A DNA stretch of 64,000 bases from Psychroserpens sp. NJDZ02 (GCF_004843725.1 NZ_CP039451.1:494501-558500); one strand, 5' to 3'. Positions 8,553-17,965 are shown, numbered from the stretch's first letter. Numbers and translations are program-made. The notes: a model not told the origin generated them from the sequence alone.

Positions 8553-9431
8553 TTACTCGTTGTTTAATTGCTCTTTATACAAATGGAGATTGGCTTTAGT
8601 TTTATCGTCTAACTCTGGTTCTTTTATGTCTTTATATTCTTTTAATGTATCATATAAAATTTGAGCTACAATTAGTCGTGCTGTGTGCTTATCGTCTGCA
8701 GGAATATTATACCAAGGTGCATTTTCTGTGCTTGTACGGTTTATAGCATCCTCATAGCAGTCCATGTATTGATCCCATAGCTTGCGCTCTTTTAAATCGC
8801 CTGCAGAAAATTTCCAATTTTTCTCTTTTTTCTCTAAACGACGCAATAAACGATTACGTTGTTCGTCTTTTGATAAATTCATAAAGAATTTAAAAACCAA
8901 AGTCCCATTATCTGTTAAGTGCTTCTCAAAATTATTGATTTGTTCAAAACGCTTATCCCAAAAGCTCTCGTTGACATCGTCAACACTATGAATAAATGGC
9001 AGTTTTTCTCCTAAAATATACTCTGGATGTACGCGTGTTACTAATACATTTTCATAATGTGTACGGTTGTGGACGCCAAATTTACCTCTTGCCGGTAATT
9101 TTATGTAGTGCCTCCATAGATAATCGTGTTTTAACTCCAATTCAGTTGGCACTTTAAAACTCATAACCTCAACACCTCTTGCATTAAAATCTTTAAAAAC
9201 CTCACGTATTAAACTATCTTTTCCAGACGTGTCCATACCTTGTAAACAGACTAATACGGAATATTTACCGTGCGCATACATGGTATCTTGAAGATCTCCT
9301 AATTTACGTCTTACTCTTTTTAGTTCTTCTTCCGTAGTATCCTTATCTGCTCCTAAATCAACCTGACTTGGTAAGTCACTTAACTTAATTTTAGACGTGA
9401 TTTTATGGTCATTACTATTGCTATTTTTCAT
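8553..9431 (-). CDS. Polyphosphate kinase 2 family protein
   Basis: The 292-residue product is a P-loop kinase that transfers phosphate between polyphosphate and nucleotides. Walker A is LQGMDTSGKDSLI (about residues 64-76). The lid region has PARGKFGVHNRTHYENVLV, the PPK2 signature, followed by VTRVHPEY. Length and the single domain match one-domain PPK2 enzymes. Class (AMP-, ADP- or dual-specific) cannot be settled from the sequence by eye. The gene stands alone, with a palindromic element downstream. Confidence 0.92.
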   Translation of the reverse strand: MKNSNSNDHKITSKIKLSDLPSQVDLGADKDTTEEELKRVRRKLGDLQDTMYAHGKYSVLVCLQGMDTSGKDSLIREVFKDFNARGVEVMSFKVPTELELKHDYLWRHYIKLPARGKFGVHNRTHYENVLVTRVHPEYILGEKLPFIHSVDDVNESFWDKRFEQINNFEKHLTDNGTLVFKFFMNLSKDEQRNRLLRRLEKKEKNWKFSAGDLKERKLWDQYMDCYEDAINRTSTENAPWYNIPADDKHTARLIVAQILYDTLKEYKDIKEPELDDKTKANLHLYKEQLNNE

Positions 9432-9618
9432 TGTTACAATTTATTTACTAAATATAATGCAATTATTTTATTCCTTGATTTTAATCCATTTCAATATTTT
9501 ACAAACAACAAAGAATTATCTTACAAAAACATAATTTTAATCGATTAAATGATGTTTTACACCGCTTAATTGCAATATTTTCTTATTTTCGCAAACCCAA
9601 ATTAAAAACATCCTACTT

Positions 9619-10374
9619 ATGAAAAAAAAATATTTACTCCTGGTACTATCTATTATCTTTTTAAATACGACTAATGCCACTGTATATCAACAAGGTGATG
9701 TACACACAAACCTTAGAATAGTAAGTAAAAATATAACAGAAGGTATTAAGTCTTATAATTTTGAAGGATTAAAGTATCATGCCAGAATAGCAAAAAAGTC
9801 TATTGAAACAACTAAGAGTCTATTGGAATCTACAGATTGTACTACAACTTATGACTTAGCACAAAGCATCTCTACTTATCTAGACACTGCACTATTAGGT
9901 GATGATTTGGCGGCAGGACGATCTTACTTATATATGGCTGAAGAATTAATAGACAAAACCTTTTATGAATATGAAGTTTGTACTACCGCATCAGATGATA
10001 CTAGTGCTGTTTCTGATGGTAATACCAATGAATTGTCACAATTAGAACAGCAACAAGCGGATCTGAAGAGACAACAAGCCGAATTAGAGCAAAAGGCTAA
10101 CGATTTAAAAAGAAAGCTTGAAGAACAAAAAGTAAAAGCATCTTTATTAGAAAAAGAGGTTTTTATGACACAGCAAGACAAAGCAATAGCTAAAAATATA
10201 ACAAGCTATAACGAGTTATTAAAAAACTGTAATTGTAATGCTACCATTACTGACACGCCTGATGACAAAACAGCATTATCGTCTAAATCTATAGAACAAT
10301 TAAGATCTTACTATTTAGATAAAATAATACGTATAACGGAAAATTATATTCAACAACTAAACAGTTGTAAATAA
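9619..10374 (+). CDS. Secreted coiled-coil protein, function unknown
   Basis: The 251-residue product has a signal peptide (about 1-20). A helical domain (about 25-115, ending near YEYEVCTT) contains Cys residues. An acidic/Ser linker and a Gln/Lys/Glu-rich coiled coil (about 138-180, LEQQQADLKRQQAELEQK) follow, and a C-terminal helical part ends in QLNSCK. The four to five Cys residues in a periplasmic protein could form disulfides. Not recognised as a named family; similar architecture is common in flavobacterial hypothetical proteins. Single gene, followed by a terminator. Confidence 0.7.
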   Translation: MKKKYLLLVLSIIFLNTTNATVYQQGDVHTNLRIVSKNITEGIKSYNFEGLKYHARIAKKSIETTKSLLESTDCTTTYDLAQSISTYLDTALLGDDLAAGRSYLYMAEELIDKTFYEYEVCTTASDDTSAVSDGNTNELSQLEQQQADLKRQQAELEQKANDLKRKLEEQKVKASLLEKEVFMTQQDKAIAKNITSYNELLKNCNCNATITDTPDDKTALSSKSIEQLRSYYLDKIIRITENYIQQLNSCK

Positions 10375-10380
10375 TAGAAT

Positions 10381-10414
10381 AAAAAAAGCCTCAATAAATA
10401 TTGAGGCTTTTTTT
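10381..10414. terminator. Bidirectional rho-independent terminator
   Basis: AAAAAAAGCCTCAATA and TATTGAGGCTTTTTTT form a perfect stem. It sits between the convergent coiled-coil gene (plus) and the sigma-54-type regulator (minus). Confidence 0.9.
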
Positions 10415-10452
10415 ATTACTATAAATGTATTTTACGTTTTACAAAAAAGAAA

Positions 10453-11616
10453 TTATTTACTCGCAAATAATTTAACGTCTTGCTCGCTAACTTCCGCTGC
10501 TCCTAAAATGATTAATCTTTCGACCACATTTCGAAGTTCTCTAATATTACCAGTCCAATCGTAATCTTGTAATAATTTTATGGCTTTAGCCGAAAACACT
10601 TTATGTATTGCTCCTTGCTCTTCTGCTATTTTTGCCGAAAAATGATTTATTAGTAACGGAATATCGTCACGTCTATCATTTAACGCTGGCACTTTGACTA
10701 AAATAACAGCCAGTCTGTGGTACAAATCCTCTCGGAAATTCCCCTCTTCAATTTCCTTTTTTAGATTTTTATTAGTTGCGGCAACAATACGTACATCTAC
10801 TTTTATATCCTTATCACTCCCCACACGTTGAATGCGACTTTCCTGTAATGCTCGTAACACTTTTGCTTGTGCTGACAAACTCATGTCTCCGATTTCATCT
10901 AGAAAAATGGTTCCTCCATTTGCGGCTTCAAATTTACCTGCTCTATCTTTAGCTGCACTTGTAAAAGCCCCTTTTACATGTCCAAACAACTCACTTTCTA
11001 TTAATTCTGAAGGGATTGCAGCACAATTAACCTCTATCATTGGTCCTTTTGCCCTTGTGCTTTTTTCGTGCAACCAATGCGCCACTAATTCTTTTCCTGT
11101 CCCATTAGGTCCAGTAATTAAAACTCTTGCGTCTGTAGGCGCTACTTTATCTATAATGTCTTTGATTTGAGCGATAGCATCACTATCTCCAATCATTTCG
11201 TACTTTTTACTAACCTTTCTTTTAAGAATTTTATTTTCTACAACTAATTCTTTTCGGTCTAATGCGTTACGCACCGTGTTTAATAAACGGTTTAAATCTG
11301 GCGGCTTTGAAATATAATCAAAAGCCCCTAAACGCATTGTATTTACAGCCGTATCCAAATCTCCATGACCAGAAATCATGACCATTGGAATTTCAGGTTT
11401 TATTTTTTTTACTGCCTCCAAAACCTCAACACCATCCATTTTTGGCATTTTTATATCGCACAAAATTAAATCGTAATCTTCTTTTCTTACTTTATTAAGT
11501 CCTATTAATCCATCCTCAGCCTCTTCGACTTGATACGTATCATTTTCTTCAGATAGAATTTTAACTAACACTCTTCTAATTGCTGCTTCGTCTTCTATTA
11601 CTAATATTTTTGGCAT
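10453..11616 (-). CDS. NtrC-type response regulator without a Fis HTH domain
   Basis: The 387-residue product has a receiver domain (phospho-Asp D54 in LILCDIKMP) and an AAA+ sigma-54 interaction domain with Walker A GPNGTGKE, Walker B GGTIFLDEIGD, the RVGSDKDIKVDVRIVAATN sensor region and arginine finger region FREDLYHRL. Two departures stand out. The sigma-54 contact loop reads GAFTSA instead of GAFTGA, and the protein stops at VSEQDVKLFASK with no room for the C-terminal Fis DNA-binding domain. It may activate RpoN promoters without specific enhancer binding, or through a partner. The start overlaps the DUF6268 gene stop as TAATG. The cognate kinase is not adjacent. Confidence 0.9.
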   Translation of the reverse strand: MPKILVIEDEAAIRRVLVKILSEENDTYQVEEAEDGLIGLNKVRKEDYDLILCDIKMPKMDGVEVLEAVKKIKPEIPMVMISGHGDLDTAVNTMRLGAFDYISKPPDLNRLLNTVRNALDRKELVVENKILKRKVSKKYEMIGDSDAIAQIKDIIDKVAPTDARVLITGPNGTGKELVAHWLHEKSTRAKGPMIEVNCAAIPSELIESELFGHVKGAFTSAAKDRAGKFEAANGGTIFLDEIGDMSLSAQAKVLRALQESRIQRVGSDKDIKVDVRIVAATNKNLKKEIEEGNFREDLYHRLAVILVKVPALNDRRDDIPLLINHFSAKIAEEQGAIHKVFSAKAIKLLQDYDWTGNIRELRNVVERLIILGAAEVSEQDVKLFASK

Positions 11617-12500
11617 TATATTTTAAATTTAATTCCTGTTCTTAAATAAAACGCATTGACATTATCTAATTTAAATACGTCTTCTCGGTTTTCATCTCTC
11701 AATCTATTATTCATACTTAACGTATAGCCTGTGTAAGCATACCAAACTAAATGATCTGTAAAGCAATACTCATAGCCTAAACCTGCCAATATTATAGATA
11801 ACGACACACTATCGGCTTCTTTTCCATCAATAGAAAAACGTTCCTGTGTGTTTGCAAAATACCCATCAATACCAACAAAGGTTTGAATAATATTTTGTTC
11901 ATTTATAAAATACTTTAAGTTCGTCTTAGGCACACCTAAATTATAGGACCATTTTTCATTTACACGACGATAATAACTCACAAATGGTAATGGCAATGGG
12001 ATACCTGTTGTACTGTTATAGGTTAACCCTAAAATTAAACGGTAAGGTTTTTTTATACTCTTATCCTTCGTTTTATCATGTATAGCATAAACGCCTCCAT
12101 TTAAAAACAAATCATCTCCACTAATTTCATGTCTCAATGTAGATGCTAATCGTGGTGTTATTTTAGCGCCTAACCTCCAATTTTCGGACACTTTAAAAGT
12201 ATAGCCTAAATTAAAATCCAAAATATGTAAACGTCTTAAATTAGACGTTGGAAAAGGGTAACGATCTTCTAAATTTAGTGTTATTCGACTATAGTCCCCT
12301 CCAATCAGTAAATAGCTATCTTCTTTAATTTTAATTGGATAGTTTAATGCAAAACGAACACGGTCAAAACTATCTTCCGAATTATTTTTTGGTATGTAAG
12401 AATATTCTAAACGCGCTAAATCTGTTAGCTGTGCGTTAGCACTATACACCCCACTAAATAGTAGAATGACAAGTAGGACTAATTTAAAATGTTTCTGCAT
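11616..12500 (-). CDS. DUF6268 outer-membrane beta-barrel protein
   Basis: The 294-residue product has a signal peptide (about 1-23, ending SANAQ). It then shows alternating aromatic/polar beta strands (LARLEYSYIPKN, FRV-type strands, GYEYCFTDHLVWYAYTGYT) ending in a C-terminal aliphatic strand (FYLRTGIKFKI), as in outer-membrane barrels of the DUF6268 group. No catalytic motif is seen. Its stop overlaps the regulator's start by one base (TAATG), so the two are probably translated together. Confidence 0.7.
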   Translation of the reverse strand: MQKHFKLVLLVILLFSGVYSANAQLTDLARLEYSYIPKNNSEDSFDRVRFALNYPIKIKEDSYLLIGGDYSRITLNLEDRYPFPTSNLRRLHILDFNLGYTFKVSENWRLGAKITPRLASTLRHEISGDDLFLNGGVYAIHDKTKDKSIKKPYRLILGLTYNSTTGIPLPLPFVSYYRRVNEKWSYNLGVPKTNLKYFINEQNIIQTFVGIDGYFANTQERFSIDGKEADSVSLSIILAGLGYEYCFTDHLVWYAYTGYTLSMNNRLRDENREDVFKLDNVNAFYLRTGIKFKI

Positions 12501-12512
12501 AAACGCTATTAA

Positions 12513-13463
12513 TTATCTGATTGAAATTTTTTCTTTTTGTGTATTGTCTTGAATAATATGTATATCTCTTTGTGGAAAAGGAATTGAAATATTATTTTCT
12601 CTAAATAGTCTATCTATTGCAAACCTAATTTCACTTTTAGGTATTCTTGCATTAAAACTATCTTCTATAGTAAAAGCAACTCTAAAGTTTAAAGAACTAT
12701 CTCCAAAGTCTGTAAATAAAACAGCGGGAGCTGGTTGTTTAAATACAACCTCACAAGACTTAGCAGCTTCAAGCAATAGTTTTTTTACTAAAGTTACATC
12801 ACTACCATAAGCCACACCAACATCTACACTTTCTCTAGTAGTAGATCCATTTTGTGTCCAATTATATAAACTGTTAGTTAAATACAAATGATTAGGTATC
12901 ACCAATACTTTATTATCTATTGTTACTGCTCTTGTGGTACGTAGTTTAATCTCTTCTACACGACCAACTTTACCATCAATTTCAATAATATCACCCACAT
13001 GTACTGATTGGTCTATTAATATAAAAACACCTGAGATAATATCTTGAAATAACGTTTGTAAAGCTAAACCAACACCTATTAATAAAGCTGCGGAAGCTGC
13101 AAAAACCGCTGTAATATCAATCCCTAAAGAGTCTATTACAACCATAAAAACGATGGCATAAATAATCCAACGTGCAAATGAAAAAACAGTTACAAACTTA
13201 GATTTATCGTCGTCTGACAACTTATGAGTAACCAAATTTCTTACCCAACGTAATATATATGTTGTCAGTATAAGTACTAAAATGACAAGTAATAGGTTTT
13301 TTACTTTTAAAACACCTGTAATATTTTCCTGAGCATTAGTAAACGTATAAATCTTAAAGTTTAAAAACTCCACGAATTTTTCCCAAATGGAACTATCAAC
13401 AATAGCGTCACCTAAATTCTCAACACTTTCACCTAGTTTACTAGAAGCTTTACCGTCTTGCAT
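12513..13463 (-). CDS. Small-conductance mechanosensitive channel (MscS family)
   Basis: The 316-residue product has transmembrane segments near 55-75 and 95-120 and a pore helix TM3 around ASAALLIGVGLALQTLFQDI, rich in Gly/Ala as in MscS. A beta domain follows (DIIEIDGKVGRVEEIKLRTT, VLVIPNHLYLTNSLYNW) and then an alpha/beta C-terminal domain. It should release solutes under hypo-osmotic stress at the inner membrane. It is co-directional with the ABC exporter genes upstream (12-base gap) and DUF6268 downstream. Confidence 0.92.
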   Translation of the reverse strand: MQDGKASSKLGESVENLGDAIVDSSIWEKFVEFLNFKIYTFTNAQENITGVLKVKNLLLVILVLILTTYILRWVRNLVTHKLSDDDKSKFVTVFSFARWIIYAIVFMVVIDSLGIDITAVFAASAALLIGVGLALQTLFQDIISGVFILIDQSVHVGDIIEIDGKVGRVEEIKLRTTRAVTIDNKVLVIPNHLYLTNSLYNWTQNGSTTRESVDVGVAYGSDVTLVKKLLLEAAKSCEVVFKQPAPAVLFTDFGDSSLNFRVAFTIEDSFNARIPKSEIRFAIDRLFRENNISIPFPQRDIHIIQDNTQKEKISIR

Positions 13464-13475
13464 TTTATTACATTA

Positions 13476-14789
13476 TTAATATCTAATCCATTTTAATAAC
13501 TCCTTATACGTCGGTTTTTTTCCATACATTAAAATACCAACTCTATATATTTTTGCTGCAAACCAAACGGTTCCCATGAATGTCGCAACTAAAATCAATA
13601 AAGAGACTACTTGTTGCCAAATTGGCACACCAAACGGAATCCTCATTAACATAACAACAGGAGATGTAAACGGTATAAACGAAAATATAGTACTTACTGT
13701 CCCATGGGGATCTTCAATAACCGTAAACATCCCTACATAAACAGCCAAAATTAACGGCATTAATATAGGTAACATAAATTGTTGTGTGTCAGTTTCATTA
13801 TCTACAGCTGCTCCAATTGCAGCGTATAATGAGCTGTATAACAAGTATCCACTAATAAAAAATAGTAAAAAAGCAATAACCAAATTAGCTAAAGGCAAAT
13901 TATAAAAGGCTGTAAATAAACCTTGCATCTTCATACCTGCATCTGGGTTATCCATTGCTTGCATCATTAACTCTTGTTGTGGTGTTTGCGCTTGCGCGAA
14001 ATCTATACCAAAAACCGCAGAAACGACAGTCAATAAGACACCTCCTAGAATGATCCATATTACAAATTGTGTAATACCTGCCAAAGAGGTTCCGATGATT
14101 TTACCTAACATTAATTGTATTGGTTTTACTGAAGAAATAATAACCTCAATAATTCGGCTTGTTTTTTCTTCAATTACACTACGCATAATCATGTTACCAT
14201 AAATTATTATAAACATGAATAACAAATAACCCGCAGCTCCCCCAAACGCTAACTTAACAACACTATCAATTTTAGAAGATTTGACACCAGAAAAATTTTC
14301 TTGCGCAATATCAATTCTAATTTTAGACGCTTTAATAAGTGCAATATCAATTCCTTTTTGAGCCATATTACGATTAGTAAGCTCTTTTTCTACTTTATCT
14401 TCTAAGGAAGAAATTACAGATATGGATGGTGATTCCTCAGAGTAAAACTGAATACTATTGTTAACATCATCAAAATTTTCGATTTTATTAATATGAAGTA
14501 AACCGTAATCCCCTTGCTCTTCAACAATCGATTTTGCATTGTCAAGTGTTACTCCTGACAAGATATTATACTTTGTATTATCTGTATCCGTAAATGCTTC
14601 TGTTAAATAACCAGACTCGTCTAAAACAGCTATAGTACGTTGTTTATTATTATTCATTTGTGACAAATACATCACAACTGTGATTAACGCAATCATTATT
14701 AATGGACTAAGAATAGTCATTATTAAAAACGATTTGTTTCTAACCTTGGTTAAATACTCGCGTTGTATGATAAGAGAAAGATGATTCAT
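13476..14789 (-). CDS. ABC-2 type transporter permease (NatB-like)
   Basis: The 437-residue product starts MNHLSLIIQREYLTKVRNK, the typical start of ABC-2/NatB permeases. An N-terminal membrane segment (20-42) is followed by a large extracytoplasmic domain (about 43-175). Five more membrane segments include the IEEKTSRIIEVIISSVKP loop that contacts the ATPase, and the SLYAAIGAAVDNETD loop. It pairs with the ATPase gene two bases upstream. Substrate unknown; related systems export Na+ or drugs. Confidence 0.9.
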   Translation of the reverse strand: MNHLSLIIQREYLTKVRNKSFLIMTILSPLIMIALITVVMYLSQMNNNKQRTIAVLDESGYLTEAFTDTDNTKYNILSGVTLDNAKSIVEEQGDYGLLHINKIENFDDVNNSIQFYSEESPSISVISSLEDKVEKELTNRNMAQKGIDIALIKASKIRIDIAQENFSGVKSSKIDSVVKLAFGGAAGYLLFMFIIIYGNMIMRSVIEEKTSRIIEVIISSVKPIQLMLGKIIGTSLAGITQFVIWIILGGVLLTVVSAVFGIDFAQAQTPQQELMMQAMDNPDAGMKMQGLFTAFYNLPLANLVIAFLLFFISGYLLYSSLYAAIGAAVDNETDTQQFMLPILMPLILAVYVGMFTVIEDPHGTVSTIFSFIPFTSPVVMLMRIPFGVPIWQQVVSLLILVATFMGTVWFAAKIYRVGILMYGKKPTYKELLKWIRY

Positions 14790-14791
14790 AA

Positions 14792-15715
14792 TTAGTTATT
14801 CTTTACTGTTTGAATAAAAATATCGCTAGCACTAGGAATGACTTCTACAAAATGAGAAACCTGTCCTTGACTAGTAAGATAGTTTAATAAATCGTTAGCG
14901 GTTTCATTTTCTGACAACTTTACATTCAGTTTTAAATCATCACCAAGCGTTTTAAACTCTGCTGGAGTTACACTAAATTTATTAGTTAATTCCTGTTCCA
15001 AATTACTATTGTTTGGATTTATCCCAATCTGAAACGTATTGGTTTTATATTGGCGTTTAATATCCATTAAATTACCATCTAACACTTTATTTGATTTGTG
15101 TATTAAGGCAATATGATCACACAATTCTTCCACAGATTCCATACGGTGTGTAGAAAAAATAACGGTTGCCCCTTCGTCACGTAATCTCAAAATTTCGTCT
15201 TTAATTAAATTTGCGTTTATAGGATCAAACCCAGAAAAAGGCTCATCAAAAATCAACAATTTAGGCTCGTGTAAAACAGTCACTACAAATTGTATCTTTT
15301 GAGCCATCCCTTTGGATAATTCTTGTATTTTCTTATTCCACCAATCTCCAATTTCCAGTCGCTCAAACCACATTTTAAGTCGTTTTTTAGCCTCTGCCTT
15401 ATCCATTCCTTTTAATTGCGCCAAGTATAATGCTTGCTCTCCAACTTTCATAGATTTATATAATCCACGCTCCTCAGGTAAGTATCCAATATCTCTTACA
15501 TGATGATTTTTAAGAGGCTCTCCATCTAATAACACATGTCCAGAATCTGGCATTGTTATCTGGTTAATTACTCTAATTAAGGTTGTTTTCCCTGCCCCAT
15601 TTGGTCCTAACAAACCAAAAATACTGCCTTTAGGCACAGTTATAGATACATTATTAAGTGCTGTAAAGTTTCCAAAATTTTTAGATACTTGATGCACCTC
15701 TAAAAGGTTGCTCAT
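14792..15715 (-). CDS. ABC transporter ATP-binding protein (NatA-like)
   Basis: The 307-residue ATPase has Walker A GPNGAGKTT, Q loop in LPEERGLYKS, signature QELSKGMAQKIQF, Walker B LLIFDEPFSGFDP and switch His in STHRMES. The EERGLY Q-loop region and the C-terminal extension after residue 220 (DUF4162-like) are typical of NatA-type exporters. It is first gene of the minus-strand run ABC-ABC-MscS-DUF6268-regulator. A possible promoter lies far upstream (16001-16008), giving a long structured leader. Confidence 0.92.
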   Translation of the reverse strand: MSNLLEVHQVSKNFGNFTALNNVSITVPKGSIFGLLGPNGAGKTTLIRVINQITMPDSGHVLLDGEPLKNHHVRDIGYLPEERGLYKSMKVGEQALYLAQLKGMDKAEAKKRLKMWFERLEIGDWWNKKIQELSKGMAQKIQFVVTVLHEPKLLIFDEPFSGFDPINANLIKDEILRLRDEGATVIFSTHRMESVEELCDHIALIHKSNKVLDGNLMDIKRQYKTNTFQIGINPNNSNLEQELTNKFSVTPAEFKTLGDDLKLNVKLSENETANDLLNYLTSQGQVSHFVEVIPSASDIFIQTVKNN

Positions 15716-16159
15716 AGATTTTTATAATTGATTAGCATGGCTACTTATAGCACGCTTTGTAAATATAGAAAATGTTAAAAGAGTAACGTTAACGATTTTA
15801 GTATTTTTAACTAGGTGTATCAATTTTATTATTACATTTTATGCTTTGAGAGAACTATATCAGAGGTATTCTGTTAGATTTAAGTAATATCACGAGTATA
15901 TTTCAAGTAATGAAAACCAATAATCACTCCTTTAACTTTTAGAACTCAACCTAAGTTGGGATTAATCCTAACCACTCCCTTTTGTTGTTACGTTAGGCTA
16001 CAAAAATAAAGGTGTCATTAAAAACAAAACCCACCCTTTAAATAAATAAAGGATGGGAAAAAATTGCTATGAAAAAGAAAAATTACCACTAGCTGAGCTA
16101 GCGATAAATCAAATATAATATTTTTTATTAAACTAAGATGTTAAATGATTTAAATAGTT
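15716..16159 (-). promoter_or_regulatory. 444-base gene-free region with a putative structured leader
   Basis: No credible ORF was found. On the minus strand it holds a TATTTTTG -7 box (16001-16008) with a TTG 16 bases upstream (16025-16027). Just downstream come three nested palindromes: CCTAAC/GTTAGG arms (15992-15997 and 15967-15972), GGATTAATCC (15959-15968) and CAAC-ttag-GTTG (15947-15958). Upstream, 16030-16057 forms a CCCAYCCTTTA stem followed by T-rich sequence on the minus strand, which resembles a terminator. Near 16088-16100 lies the palindrome CTAGCTGAGCTAG. It may be a regulatory leader of the ABC operon or a small RNA. Confidence 0.35.
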
Positions 16160-16202
16160 AAACAAAAAACAAGAAAATCCGTTATAATTAACGGATTTTC
16201 TT
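16160..16202 (-). terminator. Terminator of grpE-dnaJ
   Basis: AAGAAAATCCGTTA / TAACGGATTTTCTT form a 14-bp stem with a 4-base loop (16171-16202). On the minus strand it is followed by GTTTTTTGTTT, which fits termination of dnaJ. Confidence 0.85.
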
Positions 16203-16233
16203 ACTAAATAAACACTTTATAGATTTGTTTCAA

Positions 16234-17364
16234 TTAAGAAAACATGTCTTTTACTTTTTCAAAAAATGACTTATCACTGCGTTCTGGCTTAGGAACAAAA
16301 TGTTCATCTTCACGCATACTTTCAAAGAAATCTTTTTGTTTTTTGTTTAACGTTTTTGGTGTCCAAACATTAACATGTACTAATAAATCTCCTTTACCGT
16401 AACCATTTATACTAGGAATACCTTTTCCGCGTAAGCGTAAAATCTTCCCAGACTGCATTCCTGCTTCTATTTTAATACGTACTTTACCTGTTACTGTATC
16501 TATTTCTTTAGAGTTACCTAAAATAGCATCTGGCAAACTAACGTATAAATCGTAATGTAAATTATCACCTTCACGTTGTAAAGACTCGTGTGCTTCTTCC
16601 TCTATTGCTACCAATAAATCTCCAGAAACACCATTTCCTGGTGCTTCATTACCTTTTCCCGACACTTTAAGCTGCATACCATCAACGACACCTGCAGGAA
16701 TGTTAACAGGAATAGTCTCCTCCTTAGCAATCATCCCTTGCGCATCAGCCTCGCTTGGTTTTTTATCTATAGTTTGTCCAGCACCACTACACGTTGGACA
16801 AGGCGATGCTGTTTGCATACGCCCCAAAATAGTATTGGTCACTCTAGTCACTTGACCAGCACCATTACATGTGCTACAAGTTTTGTAAGTTGTACCAGGC
16901 GCTTGAACTTTACGTTTTACTTTAATTTTCTTTTCAACACCATTAGCAATCTCCTCTAATGTTAACTTTAAACGCACACGAAGATTACTACCTTTTACAC
17001 GACGTTGTTGTTGCCCTCCAAAGCCAGAGAAACCGCCTCCACCTCCGAAGCCTCCGCCTCCAAAGATATCTCCAAACTGACTAAATATGTCATCCATATT
17101 CATTCCGCCACCATTGAAGCCACCGCCACCGCCGCCATTTTCAAAGGCTTGGTGTCCATATTGGTCGTAACGTGCTTTTTTATTTTCGTCGCTTAATATT
17201 TCATAAGCTTCTGCTGCTTCTTTAAATTTAGATTCAGCATCCTTATCATCTGGATTTTTATCTGGATGAAACTCGATTGCCTTTTTACGGTATCCTTTTT
17301 TTATTTCAATTTGTGTTGCCGACTTGGTTATACCTAATATTTCGTAAAAATCTCTTTTAGCCAT
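16234..17364 (-). CDS. dnaJ: Chaperone DnaJ (Hsp40) with a reduced zinc finger
   Basis: The 376-residue co-chaperone stimulates DnaK ATPase and delivers unfolded clients. The J domain (1-70) has the HPD motif in FHPDKNP. A long Gly/Phe region (about 75-115) and the C-terminal substrate domains with a DIF-type dimer end follow. The zinc region (about 145-205) has only two CxxCxGxG repeats, CSTCNGAG and CPTCSGAG, where E. coli DnaJ has four. By alignment these are repeats 2 and 3 (zinc site II); repeats 1 and 4 (site I) are missing. It lies 7 bases downstream of grpE. Confidence 0.95.
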   Translation of the reverse strand: MAKRDFYEILGITKSATQIEIKKGYRKKAIEFHPDKNPDDKDAESKFKEAAEAYEILSDENKKARYDQYGHQAFENGGGGGGFNGGGMNMDDIFSQFGDIFGGGGFGGGGGFSGFGGQQQRRVKGSNLRVRLKLTLEEIANGVEKKIKVKRKVQAPGTTYKTCSTCNGAGQVTRVTNTILGRMQTASPCPTCSGAGQTIDKKPSEADAQGMIAKEETIPVNIPAGVVDGMQLKVSGKGNEAPGNGVSGDLLVAIEEEAHESLQREGDNLHYDLYVSLPDAILGNSKEIDTVTGKVRIKIEAGMQSGKILRLRGKGIPSINGYGKGDLLVHVNVWTPKTLNKKQKDFFESMREDEHFVPKPERSDKSFFEKVKDMFS

Positions 17365-17371
17365 ACTTATA

Positions 17372-17929
17372 TTATTGTCCTATAATTACCTTAGGAAAAC
17401 GTATAACGGTTTCACCTAATTTATATCCTTTTTCTATAACGTCAATAATTTTACCTTTTAGATCCTCTGTAGGTGCAGGGATTTGCGTTATTGCCTCATG
17501 ATGATCTGCATTAAACACATCCCCTTTTCTGACTTCTATTGTCGCTAATCCTTTTTGTTGTAAAGCATTTAATAGTTTGTTATAAATTAACAAGACTCCT
17601 TTACGTAACTCCTCTGCTTCTTTATCATCATCGATATGCAATAAGGCGCGTTCAAAATCATCTAAAATAGGTAACATTGACACCATTACATCCTTACTAG
17701 CCGTCTGAAACAACTCAACACGTTCTCTTGACGTCCGTTTTTTGTAGTTTTCAAACTCTGCAAAAAGGCGTAAAAACTTATCCTTTTCTTGCTGTAAGTC
17801 TGCTTTTAATTGTTCTTCTGGAGATAGTTGTTCTACAACCTCTTCTTGTGTTGTATCTGTATCTGCTTGAGTTGAAGTTGTATTTACTTCCTCTTCTATG
17901 TCTGTTTCTTTTTTACTTTTCTTGCTCAT
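17372..17929 (-). CDS. grpE: Nucleotide exchange factor GrpE
   Basis: The 185-residue product releases ADP from DnaK. An acidic N-terminus (MSKKSKKETDIEEEV) is followed by a long coiled coil (LKADLQQEKDKFLRLFAEFE) with NYKKRTSRER and the C-terminal beta domain ending VIEKGYKLGETVIRFPKVI. ATG 17929 is chosen because a -7 box lies at 17966-17973. The longer reading frame to 17998 begins upstream of that box, and its extra residues look like translated leader. Operon with dnaJ. Confidence 0.95.
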   Translation of the reverse strand: MSKKSKKETDIEEEVNTTSTQADTDTTQEEVVEQLSPEEQLKADLQQEKDKFLRLFAEFENYKKRTSRERVELFQTASKDVMVSMLPILDDFERALLHIDDDKEAEELRKGVLLIYNKLLNALQQKGLATIEVRKGDVFNADHHEAITQIPAPTEDLKGKIIDVIEKGYKLGETVIRFPKVIIGQ

Positions 17930-17965
17930 TGTTGTACTTAATTTAAAATACTGTAATTGAGATGG

